Shown here in pieces: positions 18,292 to 28,683 of a stretch of DNA of 64,000 bases (positions within the stretch are counted from its first letter, which is position 1; each line of letters opens with the position of its first letter). Position numbers and translations under genes: made by a program. The stretch comes from Nemertoderma westbladi (Eukaryota > Xenacoelomorpha > Nemertodermatida > Nemertodermatidae). Below the pieces are notes generated by a model. The model was not told where the DNA came from and did no database searches. It saw nothing but the letters and a program-made list of their open reading frames with translations. Where the stretch lies: the NCBI GenBank assembly GCA_032718475.1, contig JAUCBJ010002949.1, positions 62,001 through 126,000 on the forward strand, read 5' to 3'.

Positions 18292-20149
18292 TGTGCGAAG
18301 AGACGTACCTGATATCCTGCAATATCCTACTGTAAAGTTTGTGAATCAAAACATAATCCGACCTTCTCACCAAAACAGTAAACTCTAAGTAAGCAGATCT
18401 ATTGCAGTATCGGTCTCTTATAACCGGTGAGGCAGAAGACAGTCTACGAACGGACAAACTTCGATAAAACAAAATCCCGCGCAGCGAATCCTAAAATCGG
18501 GCTGACTCACTGACGGACTATGGGCGCTCGTATACTTTGCCGCGGTGTGATTTATATGGGTGAGAGAGAGAGGCGCTAGCTAGATGTCTAACTAGCGGGC
18601 AAAGTGCAGTACGGACAAAAATTATTTTATATATTTTGAGGTGTAAATAATTCCTAACGCATGTGTATCTTTGATTCTAACAGTCAAAATCAGTTTTAGA
18701 TCCTTCATATATATAATTACTGGGTCCGGTGTACATTTTACAAATTTTCTAATTTTGTAGCTTGTAGGTCCAATACTCACGAATGATAAGGCTCCTTCCC
18801 CTTTGTGTATTTCCAGGACTCAAATTCAGGCATAAGGTTAATACTACGCCCAGAATTCGGCAATTTAATTTACCAGGTCCCTAATACTAAGAAGAAATGT
18901 GTTAGTTTACTACAGTAGGCGTACAGTTACAAATAGCTAGCCTGGCGTTCTATCTAGAATTTTGGTTGCCTAGGTGGGCACGGCAACTCCCTATCAGAAT
19001 GTCGGCGGGGACACGGTAGATGTTAGTATCCCTAATAGCCTCAATTTATATGCGCCTAGCAGTAAACTGCCCTACCGCCTGAACGGTACAATTCCAATTC
19101 AGGTAAAAACACAGTAACCCTTCCTGGCCTACAAGTTCTAATGCAAATGGACACCGTTGTACTACAAACGGCCACCGACGCACCTATACCTGGCAAATGA
19201 GTTAGGCGTACAGCTTGCTGCACCCTACTAATGTGTATGCCTTGTACTGGTGTGCCTGTGTCCTATCTATGTACTAGTATCTCTCTGCCTGATCTCCTCC
19301 TCCCCCCGTAGGAATATGAAGGTCTACTGCGGGTTTTTCTGAATTAAGACAGTACAGTCCCTAAATGTAATTTTAGCGCACAGCGTGTCAGTACCTCTAC
19401 CTTCGATCTTAGGTCTTACACTCAGGTAACGAGGCATCGAACGCTGTCTAACCTTTCAGGCGATGGGCGAATAACTAAGAATGGGTATTGCGGGTTGTCT
19501 CCTTTCTACATTCCTCTGATGTTCCCGTCTATTGCCGCGGTCTGCTGTCTAGCCTGCCATCTGTCTCTCAGTTGTGTTCACCGTGGTGAAACATAGTAAA
19601 AGCAGATGTAACAAATACTTTCTAACTTTATTACAAATAAACGATAACTAATATACAATTGAATGTAACAAGAAGTAGTTGGAGTGATGTGATTAGAAGT
19701 GATAACTAATGAACAAATCGCACCTTTTATAGCAAATTAGTGCTGCTAACAATCTAGATAAATCTCGATTGTTCTATGAGTTCTACTAGGTTTTTAAAGA
19801 TAATCATTGGTCCAGCAAACACGTATCTTGCACGACATTGGTTGCTATCTAATAACTGCAATCGCATTGGTTAATCTACCTTAAGCAGATACAATTAAAT
19901 CGTAGCGGTTAATTCAAATGAGTTGAAACTTGGCACAAAAAATAATTCACACTTGCTAGGATTCGAACTCGATACCTACTACACGATTTTCTAACGCTTA
20001 ACCGACTGAGCTACTGAACCACTTAAACAATGTTATACAAATAGATATAGTAAATGCGAATGAGGACTTAATGTAATCTTTATAGCAAATTAATTCGAAC
20101 AAAATAAAATTTTTGAAAATCCACGGCTTTATGAGGATATAATTCTATA
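18292..20149 (-). repeat. Element A 5' LTR (1858 bp)
   Basis: This is the direct repeat of 752-2609 at a constant offset of 17540. It is followed on the right by the GAGTG target duplication and the Gypsy frame. Its outer 977 bp (19173-20149) are also present in the downstream tandem duplication. Confidence 0.88.
19952..20022 (-). other. tRNA-like segment with A and B boxes, in the 5' LTR of A
   Basis: This is the second copy of the segment at 2412-2482. Here the D-arm reads GTAGCTCAGTCGGTTAAGCG, closer to a tRNA or SINE than the copy at 2412. Both Pol III boxes are intact. Confidence 0.6.
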
Positions 20150-20947
20150 GAGTGCGTATACCAAACTTACAGCCCCACCCAGTCAGAATTCAACACAATA
20201 GTCACATTTGCATTGCCACGGCATCGATCCCTGCCTCCAAGGCAGAAGTCAGTCAGTCAGTCCCAAGAATTTTGACAGTCTACCCAAAGCTGATATATCC
20301 ATTGCCAAACTCTCTGCCATTGACATTGACTCAGATAACATGCTTAATGCGAATGGACGCCAGTTGCTAGAAGATACAACAGGCCGCCATAGCATTGTCT
20401 TTCAAGGTGATCTCACAGGTTATAACGGGGCAGTAGGACCCTTCCAAGCCGTTGTAAACATGGGCTCAGTTCAGCCCCCACAACGCAAAGGACATCTTCC
20501 ATTATATGGCCGCTGAAAGCTTATTAGATCTGCAAGCAAAGTTTGATGAACTCGAAAATCTTGGTGTCTTTACAACCCCAGAGCTGGCCAATGTGTCGGT
20601 TGAATATCTCAATCCATCTTTCTTAGTTAAGAAAACTAGAGGAGGTCATTGCCTAGTCACAGCCTTTGCAGACGTTGGTCGCTATGCCAAACCTCAACCA
20701 TCCCTGATGCCAGATGTAAACTCATTAAAAGCAATTGCTCGATTCCGTTACCTCATTAAAACTGACCTAAGTATGGCCTTTTACCAAATTCCACTTCAGC
20801 AAGAGTCCATGAAGTATTGTGGCGTGGTCATACCATTCCGCGGAGTACGGGTCTATAAACGGTCAGCTATGGGCAGGGCTTGCCGGGCAGTGAAACTGCT
20901 CTTGAGGAGCTAATGTGCCGAGTGTTTAGTGACCTACTTGTTAAAGG
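20150..20947 (+). pseudogene. Ty3/Gypsy reverse transcriptase fragment, copy 1
   Basis: This continues the Gypsy polyprotein from 746. It covers the pre-RT region and the RT fingers/palm: [20 protein letters not shown], the motif-A region [16 protein letters not shown], and TPFRG-type [16 protein letters not shown]. There is a frame change near 20490-20510, and a small insertion after AMG shifts the frame. The copy is cut by the duplication junction before the catalytic ADD motif. Confidence 0.8.
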
Positions 20948-22728
20948 CACCGACGCACCTATACCTGGCAAATGAGTTAGGCGTACAGCTTGCTGCACCC
21001 TACTAATGTGTATGCCTTGTACTGGTGTGCCTGTGTCCTATCTGTGTACTAGTATCTCTCTGCCTGATCTCCTCCTCCCCCCGTAGGAATATGAAGGTCT
21101 ACTGCGGGTTTTTCTGAATTAAGACAGTACAGTCCCTAAATGTAATTTTAGCGCACAGCGTGTCAGTACCTCTACCTTCGATCTTAGGTCTTACACTCAG
21201 GTAACGAGGCATCGAACGCTGTCTAACCTTTCAGGCGATGGGCGAATAACTAAGAATGGGTATTGCGGGTTGTCTCCTTTCTACATTCCTCTGATGTTCC
21301 CGTCTATTGCCGCGGTCTGCTGTCTAGCCTGCCATCTGTCTCTCAGTTGTGTTCACCGTGGTGAAACATAGTAAAAGCAGATGTAACAAATACTTTCTAA
21401 CTTTATTACAAATAAACGATAACTAATATACAATTGAATGTAACAAGAAGTAGTTGGAGTGATGTGATTAGAAGTGATAACTAATGAACAAATCGCACCT
21501 TTTATAGCAAATTAGTGCTGCTAACAATCTAGATAAATCTCGATTGTTCTATGAGTTCTACTAGGTTTTTAAAGATAATCATTGGTCCAGCAAACACGTA
21601 TCTTGCACGACATTGGTTGCTATCTAATAACTGCAATCGCATTGGTTAATCTACCTTAAGCAGATACAATTAAATCGTAGCGGTTAATTCAAATGAGTTG
21701 AAACTTGGCACAAAAAATAATTCACACTTGCTAGGATTCGAACTCGATACCTACTACACGATTTTCTAACGCTTAACCGACTGAGCTACTGAACCATTTA
21801 AACAATGTTATACAAATAGATATAGTAAATGCGAATGAGGACTTAATGTAATCTTTATAGCAAATTAATTCGAACAAAATAAAATTTTTGAAAATCCACG
21901 GCTTTATGAGGATATAATTCTATAGAGTGCGTATACCAAACTTACAGCCCCACCCAGTCAGAATTCAACACAATAGTCACATTTGCATTGCCACGGCATC
22001 GATCCCTGCCTCCAAGGCAGAAGTCAGTCAGTCAGTCCCAAGAATTTTGACAGTCTACCCAAAGCTGATATATCCATTGCCAAACTCTCTGCCATTGACA
22101 TTGACTCAGATAACATGCTTAATGCGAATGGACGCCAGTTGCTAGAAGATACAACAGGCCGCCATAGCATTGTCTTTCAAGGTGATCTCACAGGTTATAA
22201 CGGGGCAGTAGGACCCTTCCAAGCCGTTGTAAACATGGGCTCAGTTCAGCCCCCACAACGCAAAGGACATCTTCCATTATATGGCCGCTGAAAGCTTATT
22301 AGATCTGCAAGCAAGGTTTGATGAACTCGAAAATCTTGGTGTCTTTACAACCCCAGAGCTGGCCAATGTGTCGGTTGAATATCTCAATCCATCTTTCTTA
22401 GTTAAGAAAACTAGAGGAGGTCATTGCCTAGTCACAGCCTTTGCAGACGTTGGTCGCTATGCCAAACCTCAACCATCCCTGATGCCAGATGTAAACTCAT
22501 TAAAAGCAATTGCTCGATTCCGTTACCTCATTAAAACTGACCTAAGTATGGCCTTTTACCAAATTCCACTTCAGCAAGAGTCCATGAAGTATTGTGGCGT
22601 GGTCATACCATTCCGCGGAGTACGGGTCTATAAACGGTCAGCTATGGGCAGGGCTTGCCGGGCAGTGAAACTGCCCGGCATTGAGGAGCTAATGTGCCGA
22701 GTGTTTAGTGACCTACTTGTTAAAGGCA
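20948..22728. repeat. Tandem duplication, unit 2
   Basis: This is a near-identical second copy. Visible differences are few single bases and a four-base net gain near 22673. It begins inside LTR sequence, so the duplication happened after element A inserted (or arose in assembly). Confidence 0.9.
21727..21797 (-). other. tRNA-like segment, third copy (duplicated LTR end)
   Basis: Copy of 19952-20022 carried along by the tandem duplication, with both Pol III boxes retained. Confidence 0.55.
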
Positions 22729-23665
22729 TCGTTGTTAAAATTGCAGATGACCTCTACTGTGGTGGTATACCATAGATGAACTTTCTGAAAATTGGAATGA
22801 TGTTCTTACAGCTCTAGAAAAGTGTGATCTTCGTTTATCCCCCTCAAAAACAACAATTTGTCCCAAAACAACTACTATATTAGGTTGGGTTTGGTCAGAC
22901 GGCACTCTCTCTGCTTCTCCCCATATTACTTCTGCACTCGCTACATGTGTTCCCCCCACAAGTATTACAGGATTACGATCTTTTATTGGTTCTTATAAAA
23001 CCCTCGCACGAGTTCTACCACAATGCTCTAGGTACATTGGACCATTAGATAACTTCATATCTAGCAGTTCATCTTCCAAACCACTCAATTGGTCAGATGA
23101 AATGATTACCATATTCAGACGTGCCCAAGCAGCTCTTAAAAATTGCAAACACATTGTCTTACCATGCCACAGTGATGAGCTCTGGTTGTTGACAGATGCT
23201 GCATCCAGCACAGATGGCCTTGGTGCAGTATTGTATAGTCGAAGGGAGAACAAACTGCAAATCTCAGGCTACTTTTCAGCCAAGCTACGCCAACACCAAA
23301 ATATGTGGTTGCTCTGCGAACTTGAAGCCCTCGCTATATCAGCTTCGGCAAACCATTTCACCCCATATTTAATCCAATCCATTCATCGCACTAGAGTTCT
23401 TTCGGATAATAAACCATGTGTAGAAGCTTATGAGAAGCTATGTCGTGGACTATTTTCGTCTAGCCCAAGAGTCTCTTCCTTCCTATCAAAAGTGAGCCAG
23501 TATCAGGTTAAACTCATTCATCTTCCTGGTGCTTCAAATCTAGCTGCTGACTTTTCTAGCAGAAATGCCCCTAGTTGTACTGAATTGAATTGTCAAATTT
23601 GCAAATTCATTGCTAGCTTTGTAGACGCCCCATTGATAAGACACACATCTAGTAACCTCAGCTAG
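21925..23665 (+). pseudogene. Ty3/Gypsy reverse transcriptase and RNase H
   Basis: This is the second, longer copy of the Gypsy RT. It includes the catalytic region [12 protein letters not shown] (ADD), then after a frame change near 22770 the RT thumb (LRLSPSKT, TILGWVW, GLRSFIGSYKTLARVLP). RNase H follows (LLTDAASSTDGLGAVLY, ELEALAIS, VLSDNKPC, LPGASNLAADFSSRNAP). At 22660-22682 a perfect 10-bp inverted repeat replaces sequence found in copy 1 and restores the frame. RNase H ends at a stop at 23665, where integrase should begin. Frame changes make it inactive. Confidence 0.85.
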
Positions 23666-23950
23666 AACAATATAAAAACAAACAAACAGGCCTTCAACAG
23701 GGCAGCTCGATAATGCCTAACTACTGAAAAACTAAAACACTACTTAAACTAACAGCACTACTATAACTACACCACTACTGCACCAACAGTCTGATAGTAC
23801 CGGTACTGGACGGGTCCAGTGGTTCAACATGCAGCCCGTCGGCTACGCGTAGCACAAATATTTTTAATATACAGTATATTGCAAATTATATGTATCAGTT
23901 AAAATCCTACAAATATTTAAAACCTGATCTTAAAATCTGATCCCTCAGTT
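23666..23950. other. Noncoding stretch where the Gypsy integrase core is missing
   Basis: The HHCC and DDE parts of integrase expected here are absent. The sequence is AT-rich and holds nothing recognisable. An internal deletion or replacement is inferred. Confidence 0.5.
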
Positions 23951-23956
23951 GGTCCC

Positions 23957-24460
23957 ATAACCCCAACATTCCTTGCACTAGCAGTTGCTCAGTTAAATTC
24001 CCGTATCCGAAGCCCAGGTTTTTCATCACGTGAGTTATTTATGCAACGTGACCAATTTTATAATTCTCAGCTTCCAATCTGTGATTATAACATCATCCAG
24101 TCTCAACAACAGCGACGTAACAATAATCATCAACCAAGCGCTGAGTCTAAGGCACCCCGAGCAAAACATTTTGAAACTCCTAAAATAGAGAGAGGCGACC
24201 TGGTATACCTTTACGGAGACTATAACAAGACTCACACACGATCTCGTTACTTAGTTACAGAAACTGAAGGGACTTGGTGTTACCTACGCAAATTCACGAG
24301 CAACCAGTTCAGAAAACGAAGCTATAAAGTTGCGATGTCTGAATGCTATAAAGTCCCTCACATGAGATCAGAACACCAAGCTACCAAGCTTTATAAGCGT
24401 TTTAAAAAAGTGTCTTTTGCGAAATTGCACATCTCCTATCATCGTCACTCTTCACATTAA
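23957..24460 (+). pseudogene. Ty3/Gypsy integrase C-terminal fragment
   Basis: Readable sequence begins near 23957, where LALAVAQLNSRIRSPG is visible, and continues through ELFMQRDQFYNSQLPICDYN. It ends with a basic, GPY-like chromatin/DNA-binding C-terminus (RGDLVYLYGDYNKT, RSYKVAMSECYKV). The catalytic core upstream is missing. The Met at 24041 is internal to the ancestral protein. After its stop there is no clear LTR. Confidence 0.65.
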
Positions 24461-24893
24461 CTCGGAAAATGACACTATATTACGGGTCATGGTGTATATA
24501 CAGTACCTTATGTATACCTTATTTGAAACTACATATCTAAGTTGTTGGAGGTGGTGATGGGACTTTGCCTTTTTTTAGAACGAAAGTAGTATTTCTATTG
24601 TTCATTTATTAATTATAAGTATTCTTTTTTTTGCACTTATTATGCGCGTATTTCAAAAGAAAGAAAAAGTAGTTGCGCCAGTATATGTACTGTTATAGCT
24701 TGACTTTGTACTGGACCTAAGTCCATGTTAATCCCCTGCCGTTGACCTACTGACCTACCGGTATCCTATTCAGTGTTTGGTATTGGGTGTCTCAACTGCT
24801 TTGTTTTACCTATTAGCAATATATATGCATAATGTTTACCGCATCAGTTGATCCTATTATTTCTGTATTTATCTATCTGGCTGATGATTGGCG
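24461..24893. other. Noncoding stretch between the Gypsy remnant and LINE 1
   Basis: No gene, RNA or clear repeat is recognised. It may be Gypsy 3' sequence, but no matching LTR is visible in the window. Confidence 0.4.
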
Positions 24894-24946
24894 TATCAAC
24901 TTTATCAATCAGCTGTATTTGCAGTTTCGCACACTGACAGCAACAC
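24894..24946. repeat. Long target-site duplication of LINE 1, left copy
   Basis: These 53 bp are repeated at 28547-28601 with one substitution and a 2-bp (AC) length difference. They flank the LINE precisely, beginning TATCAACTTT and ending GACAGCAACAC. Confidence 0.85.
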
Positions 24947-24954
24947 TACTACTA

Positions 24955-26012
24955 CTAGGATCGGCATGCTGCATTGCAGCTGCATTTTGAAGAATGCTGT
25001 GCCGGATTATCGACAAAATTGCTCCGCCACAACTCCCTATCACCCATGACATTTGCTAGATTATCCACATCTTCAAGGCCAGTGTCCTTTAAGATGCGTC
25101 TCAAGAAAGTCATGGGCTGTCCACCATGCTTATTCACTCCATGAGGCTGCCAAAGTACAAGATTATGCACTGGCTGGTCCTCACGGCGAAAGCAATGTCC
25201 TGCAAAGCGGAGGCGATTTTGTTCTAGTGTCAAGCTTGGGTGAACCAATGAGACACCTCCAATGTTATATAGTGTCTGGTTGGAGATGTGTGCATTGTAC
25301 TTAACACAATAAACCCGGCGTAGCATTCTTGTGAATGTGCCATCCAGAGATTTGGTGTCCTCAACTCCCATAGAGGAGTACTGGAACTACTGCTGCTCTA
25401 AATAATCGTACCTTAAGTTTCCGATTAATTCTCAGTGACTTCCAAATCCCAGAAAGCCTATTCAAGGCTGCCCATGCCTTTCCCTTACGTATTCGAAGGT
25501 CCTCACCTGAGTTCCGGATCCATGATCCCAGGTAACAGAAGTCATCCACATGCTCAAGCATACCATCTTTTGAGCTTATGCTCATCCGATCAGAGACTTG
25601 CTGAGGACTTTCAAAGTTAACTGTCAAAATTTTGGTCTTTCTGGAGTTAATAAAAAGACCAACACTAGAAGCAGCATGTTCTAATGAGCTGAGGAGCCGT
25701 TGGGCTCCCTCTAGTGATTCTGAGAGTACTCCTAAGTCATCAGCAGGACGCCCCATAACACTTCAAATGGTTCTGTGTCACTGTCAACAGTAGACACAAA
25801 AATGTTGTCAAACCATCGTATACTGATCTGATTGCTGCAATAATTTCATCAGGAATCCCATATAATGAAAGTATGCTGAACATACATGAACAAGAGACTG
25901 AATCAAATGCCTTGAAGAAGTCAACAAAGATAACAGACAGATGCCTGTCTTTCTTTTTTGATAACTCTTCAATTATCCTTCTAAGTGCCAAAATGGACCC
26001 ATGGTCCCACAA
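24955..26012 (-). pseudogene. LINE 1 reverse transcriptase, 3' part
   Basis: It holds motif A (VIFVDFFKAFDSVS), then a deletion that removes motif B and most of the FADD region of LINE 2, leaving RPADDLGVLSES. The conserved C-terminal region (GMLEHVDDFCYLGSWI, LRFAGHCFRREDQPVHN) follows. Frame changes separate the parts at about 25740 and 25375. The RT is catalytically dead. Confidence 0.8.
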
Positions 26013-27781
26013 CCTTTACGGAACCCATTCTGATTTCCACGGAGCAGTCTCTCAATGGGATCCCTGATGCGATTTAATAGAATTATATTGTATAGCTTTG
26101 CAGCAATCGAGATCAATGAGATTCCCCAAAAGGAACCATAGAGTGTTAGGTTGCCCTTCTTGGGAACCTGCACCAGCTTATTTGTTTTCATTTCTTGTGG
26201 GACTCTTGTTGTTCGGTATATGTCTACTATGATGGGATAGATGAGCTTTAAACACTCAGGTATTTTAAAGACCTCAGGGGGAACACCATCTACTCCACTG
26301 GCACGATTGGTCTTAATGCTCTTTGCAGCAGCCTTCACTTCTGCAAAGGAGATATCACCAATGGGAATATCTGGGAGTACAGACTCAGACACTTTTACTT
26401 CTATAAAGTTATCAGGCAATACCCTGTCATTATTGAGGAGCTTTTCAAAGTGGGCCTTCCAACCATTGAGGCGATCGGCTGGTGATTCAGCCTTAACCTT
26501 GTTTGGTTGGTTGGTCGTTGGTTGGCTTTTTCGACCAGCAAGCAAGTTGATCGATCTCCATGCCTGTGATGATTGCCTGCTGTTGTCAGCATCATTGATG
26601 GCATCAACCTGTTGGTTTATTAGCTCCTGTAAATTAACAGAGTACTGCCTGTTCAGGGACCTAGATGCAGTCTTAACTGCATTCTTGGCCGCTGTAGTCT
26701 GTTTGAGTCGGGACTCTTTCTGCGCCTTGTAGAGGTCATTTTGGCACTTCTGAATTTTGTTGTCAGTCCAGGTGGCCCGTTTCCTGTTTCGAGGGTATAC
26801 AGGAACTGTTTCTGCAGCTGCTAACTTAACTGCCTCTGTGAAGGCAGTATAGCCCTCACAGTGATCTGCCGCCTCAGAGGCAAGAACCTCATACCTGTTG
26901 CTCAGCTGTAGTGTGAAGCTGGATCTCACACTTGGATGTTGCAACAGAGAGGACCAGTCATGCCGTGGCAAGGCAGATTTCGTTGTTCTGCTAGCACGCA
27001 GACTAAGTCTTACCTTGGCCACAATAAGGCGGTGATCACTGGAGAAGGGTCGTAGTGTTAATGCATTACAGTCTTGTATAGAGCTCCTGTATTTCCTACG
27101 AAACAGGATATGGTCTATCTGGGACTTGTGACCACTGGGTCCACTATGAGTCCATAGCTTTCCAGTTCGCTTCTTGAACTGGGTTCCAGCCGAAAACAAT
27201 CCATTTCCAGAGATAAAATCCTGAAGATGGACGGAATTTCGGTTAACACTATTGCTATAGACCCAGGGCGATGTAGGTGATTGATGCAGACTTGCATTAA
27301 AGTCTCCCAGGAATGTTAAGAATGCATGCTGATCCACTCCATCAGTAGCTGCTTGTAGATTCTGGTAGAAATTTGCCACCTCCTCTACAGGGGCAACACT
27401 AGTTGGAGAGTAGCACACAATCAGAACCACCTTAGGAAACTTCTTAGCCAGTCTTCCAGAACATGAGAAGTGGCAACGGATGATGCGGTTAGAGATTTGG
27501 TCTATTTTGTCCAATGCTGCATGTGCAGTTGGATTCATCAATAGACCAATTCCACCATTGCCACTATCATCTGCTGAAGCGAGGGCGAGTCGCCAACCGC
27601 CCCCCATGTCCTTAATCAGAACCTCATCAGTCTGTCCAGTCTGCATTCGGTGCTCTTGAACACCCACTGCACTAAGAGAAAGCTTATCTGCCAAGGCAGT
27701 CAGCTCACCTTGTCGCATTGGGGACCCGAGTGTTAGGGTGTTTACTGAGGCTAGTCTAGTGACTTGCCTCAGATTCACCAA
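25973..27781 (-). CDS. LINE 1 endonuclease and RT N-terminal part (602 aa)
   Basis: The first 270 residues are an exonuclease-endonuclease-phosphatase (APE-like) domain that would nick the target for TPRT. Motifs are VQEHRM, GNGGIGLLMN, FLGDFNAS, QIDHILFR and SSDHRLIVAKV. The RT N-terminal region follows, with SGVDGVPPEVFK, QVPKKGN, GISLISIAAKLYN and LLRGNQNGFRKG. The frame is lost at the junction to motif A. The listed first codon is GTG; the true start may lie upstream, in or next to a 122-codon proline-rich frame (27775-28143) that could be a short ORF1. Confidence 0.82.
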   Translation of the reverse strand: MVNLRQVTRLASVNTLTLGSPMRQGELTALADKLSLSAVGVQEHRMQTGQTDEVLIKDMGGGWRLALASADDSGNGGIGLLMNPTAHAALDKIDQISNRIIRCHFSCSGRLAKKFPKVVLIVCYSPTSVAPVEEVANFYQNLQAATDGVDQHAFLTFLGDFNASLHQSPTSPWVYSNSVNRNSVHLQDFISGNGLFSAGTQFKKRTGKLWTHSGPSGHKSQIDHILFRRKYRSSIQDCNALTLRPFSSDHRLIVAKVRLSLRASRTTKSALPRHDWSSLLQHPSVRSSFTLQLSNRYEVLASEAADHCEGYTAFTEAVKLAAAETVPVYPRNRKRATWTDNKIQKCQNDLYKAQKESRLKQTTAAKNAVKTASRSLNRQYSVNLQELINQQVDAINDADNSRQSSQAWRSINLLAGRKSQPTTNQPNKVKAESPADRLNGWKAHFEKLLNNDRVLPDNFIEVKVSESVLPDIPIGDISFAEVKAAAKSIKTNRASGVDGVPPEVFKIPECLKLIYPIIVDIYRTTRVPQEMKTNKLVQVPKKGNLTLYGSFWGISLISIAAKLYNIILLNRIRDPIERLLRGNQNGFRKGCGTMGPFWHLEG

Positions 27782-28143
27782 TGGCTTTGTTGGTCGGGGT
27801 GGAACATGAGAGTAGCCTCCAACTCCAGAATCCCTCTCCCCCTCACAATCTGGCCTCCCTGGTGTGGTGACCCAGGGTTTGGGCCAGAAAGGTCATCAGG
27901 AAAGGGACTCAAAGAATTGTTGGCCGCTCTCTCTCCAGTGGGGGGTGAGACAGGCAGCCGGTCAGGAGATAACTGACGCCTGTGAGGCCGATTGTGTCCA
28001 GTCATTCCACTGGCCTCTAGTGGCTGGACCTCCGCATTACTAATGTAATCCATAGTGGGGGTTGGGGGGTGCTTTTTTGCCGAGTCAGCTCTCGGGGCAA
28101 ATACCACACCCTGGTTTGCCATTCCACAGGGTGGGTGTCGCAT
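27775..28143 (-). CDS. LINE 1 candidate ORF1, proline-rich (122 aa)
   Basis: This frame opens MRHPPCGMAN, is rich in Pro, Ser and Gly, and overlaps the endonuclease frame by a few bases at its end. A short upstream ORF is usual in RTE-like elements. No domain is recognised, and it could simply be an open stretch of 5' UTR. Confidence 0.35.
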   Translation of the reverse strand: MRHPPCGMANQGVVFAPRADSAKKHPPTPTMDYISNAEVQPLEASGMTGHNRPHRRQLSPDRLPVSPPTGERAANNSLSPFPDDLSGPNPGSPHQGGQIVRGRGILELEATLMFHPDQQSHW

Positions 28144-28546
28144 TGGAGTCAGATATGAGGCCCATCACCCATATCTACTCTGGCGCACATGACCCACCAT
28201 TGGCTGTGCAGCTCATCTGCTGGGTCATGCCCTGTACCCCTGCTGCCAGGTGCAGGTCGCAGTGAAGTGCACTCAGAGTGGACATGAGAACACTCTACTC
28301 CTGACCAGCCATTGGTAGATCACCATCTGCCTGGCCAGGCCATATACCCCTGCAGCCAAGTATATGGGTCCTTAATCCAGGACCAAGGGCGTCCTTATCC
28401 CAGAACGAAGGGGGTCCTAGTTACAGGACCAGATTTGCCCTAGTAAGAGGGTCTATGCAGCTACAGGTGGCACCTCCTTTATGCTGCATGGAGGTGGCAA
28501 GTTTTCTTGATCAATGACCTAGAATACCTGACCTGATCAAGTCAAG

Positions 28547-28601
28547 TATCAACTTTATCAATCAGCTGTGTTTGCAGTTTCGCACACACTGACAGCAACA
28601 C
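28547..28601. repeat. Long target-site duplication of LINE 1, right copy
   Basis: Matches 24894-24946; see that entry. The pre-insertion sequence continues into the possible THAP-like exon at 28606. Confidence 0.85.
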
Positions 28602-28605
28602 AAAT

Positions 28606-28683
28606 GTGGCGAAATATCAACGTTCAATAAGAACGTGTTTTGTTCCCAATTGCATGAACTCAAGTACTGTAGAACAAATCCAG
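28606..28683 (+). other. Possible THAP zinc-finger exon fragment with splice donor
   Basis: The + frame reads KYQRSIRTCFVPNCMNSS and then reaches CAG|GTAAAC, a good 5' splice site. The CX4C and following NSS resemble the start of THAP (C2CH) domains. There is no ATG in this frame next to the motif, and no downstream exon with the Cys-His pair was found. It may be a relic of a host gene or of a P-element-like transposase. Low confidence. Confidence 0.22.

Larger units (their letters stand above)
752..20149 (-). mobile_element. Element A: 19.4-kb BEL/Pao-type LTR retrotransposon with a third ORF
   Basis: Two direct 1858-bp LTRs differ by roughly 25-30 substitutions and no indels by eye, and they bound a - strand element. 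The sense order is: leader, gag, zinc knuckles, protease, RT (YVDD), RNase H, integrase, then a 1241-codon ORF3. Pol order and motifs fit BEL/Pao: a DUF1758-like protease directly followed by RT, and a C-terminal WERLIRSIKTA / LTPAHLL integrase. It is inserted in a Gypsy pol gene with a 5-bp TSD. Such elements are usually well under 12 kb, so this one is very long. Gag has frameshifts and a stop, and the RT/RNase H join is disrupted, so this copy looks inactive. ORF3 is open. Confidence 0.88.
19173..20949. repeat. Tandem duplication, unit 1 (LTR edge plus Gypsy RT)
   Basis: The unit spans the outer half of the 5' LTR of A, the GAGTG site, and the first part of the Gypsy RT. It is repeated at 20948-22728 with offset 1775 (later 1779). 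The junction shares only the bases CA. Confidence 0.9.
24947..28546 (-). mobile_element. LINE 1: RTE-like non-LTR retrotransposon, internally deleted
   Basis: This - strand element of about 3.6 kb lies between long target duplications and has a short (TAG)n tail at its 3' end (24947-24959) shared with LINE 2. It carries an APE-type endonuclease, an RT and a conserved C-terminus. Compared with LINE 2, about 165 bp of the RT core are missing near 25755. There are frame changes near 25980 and 25740. The RTE clade is inferred from the combined EN-RT ORF, the GVLQGDTLAPFLFII motif of its relative and the short tail repeat; other related clades cannot be excluded. Confidence 0.82.
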
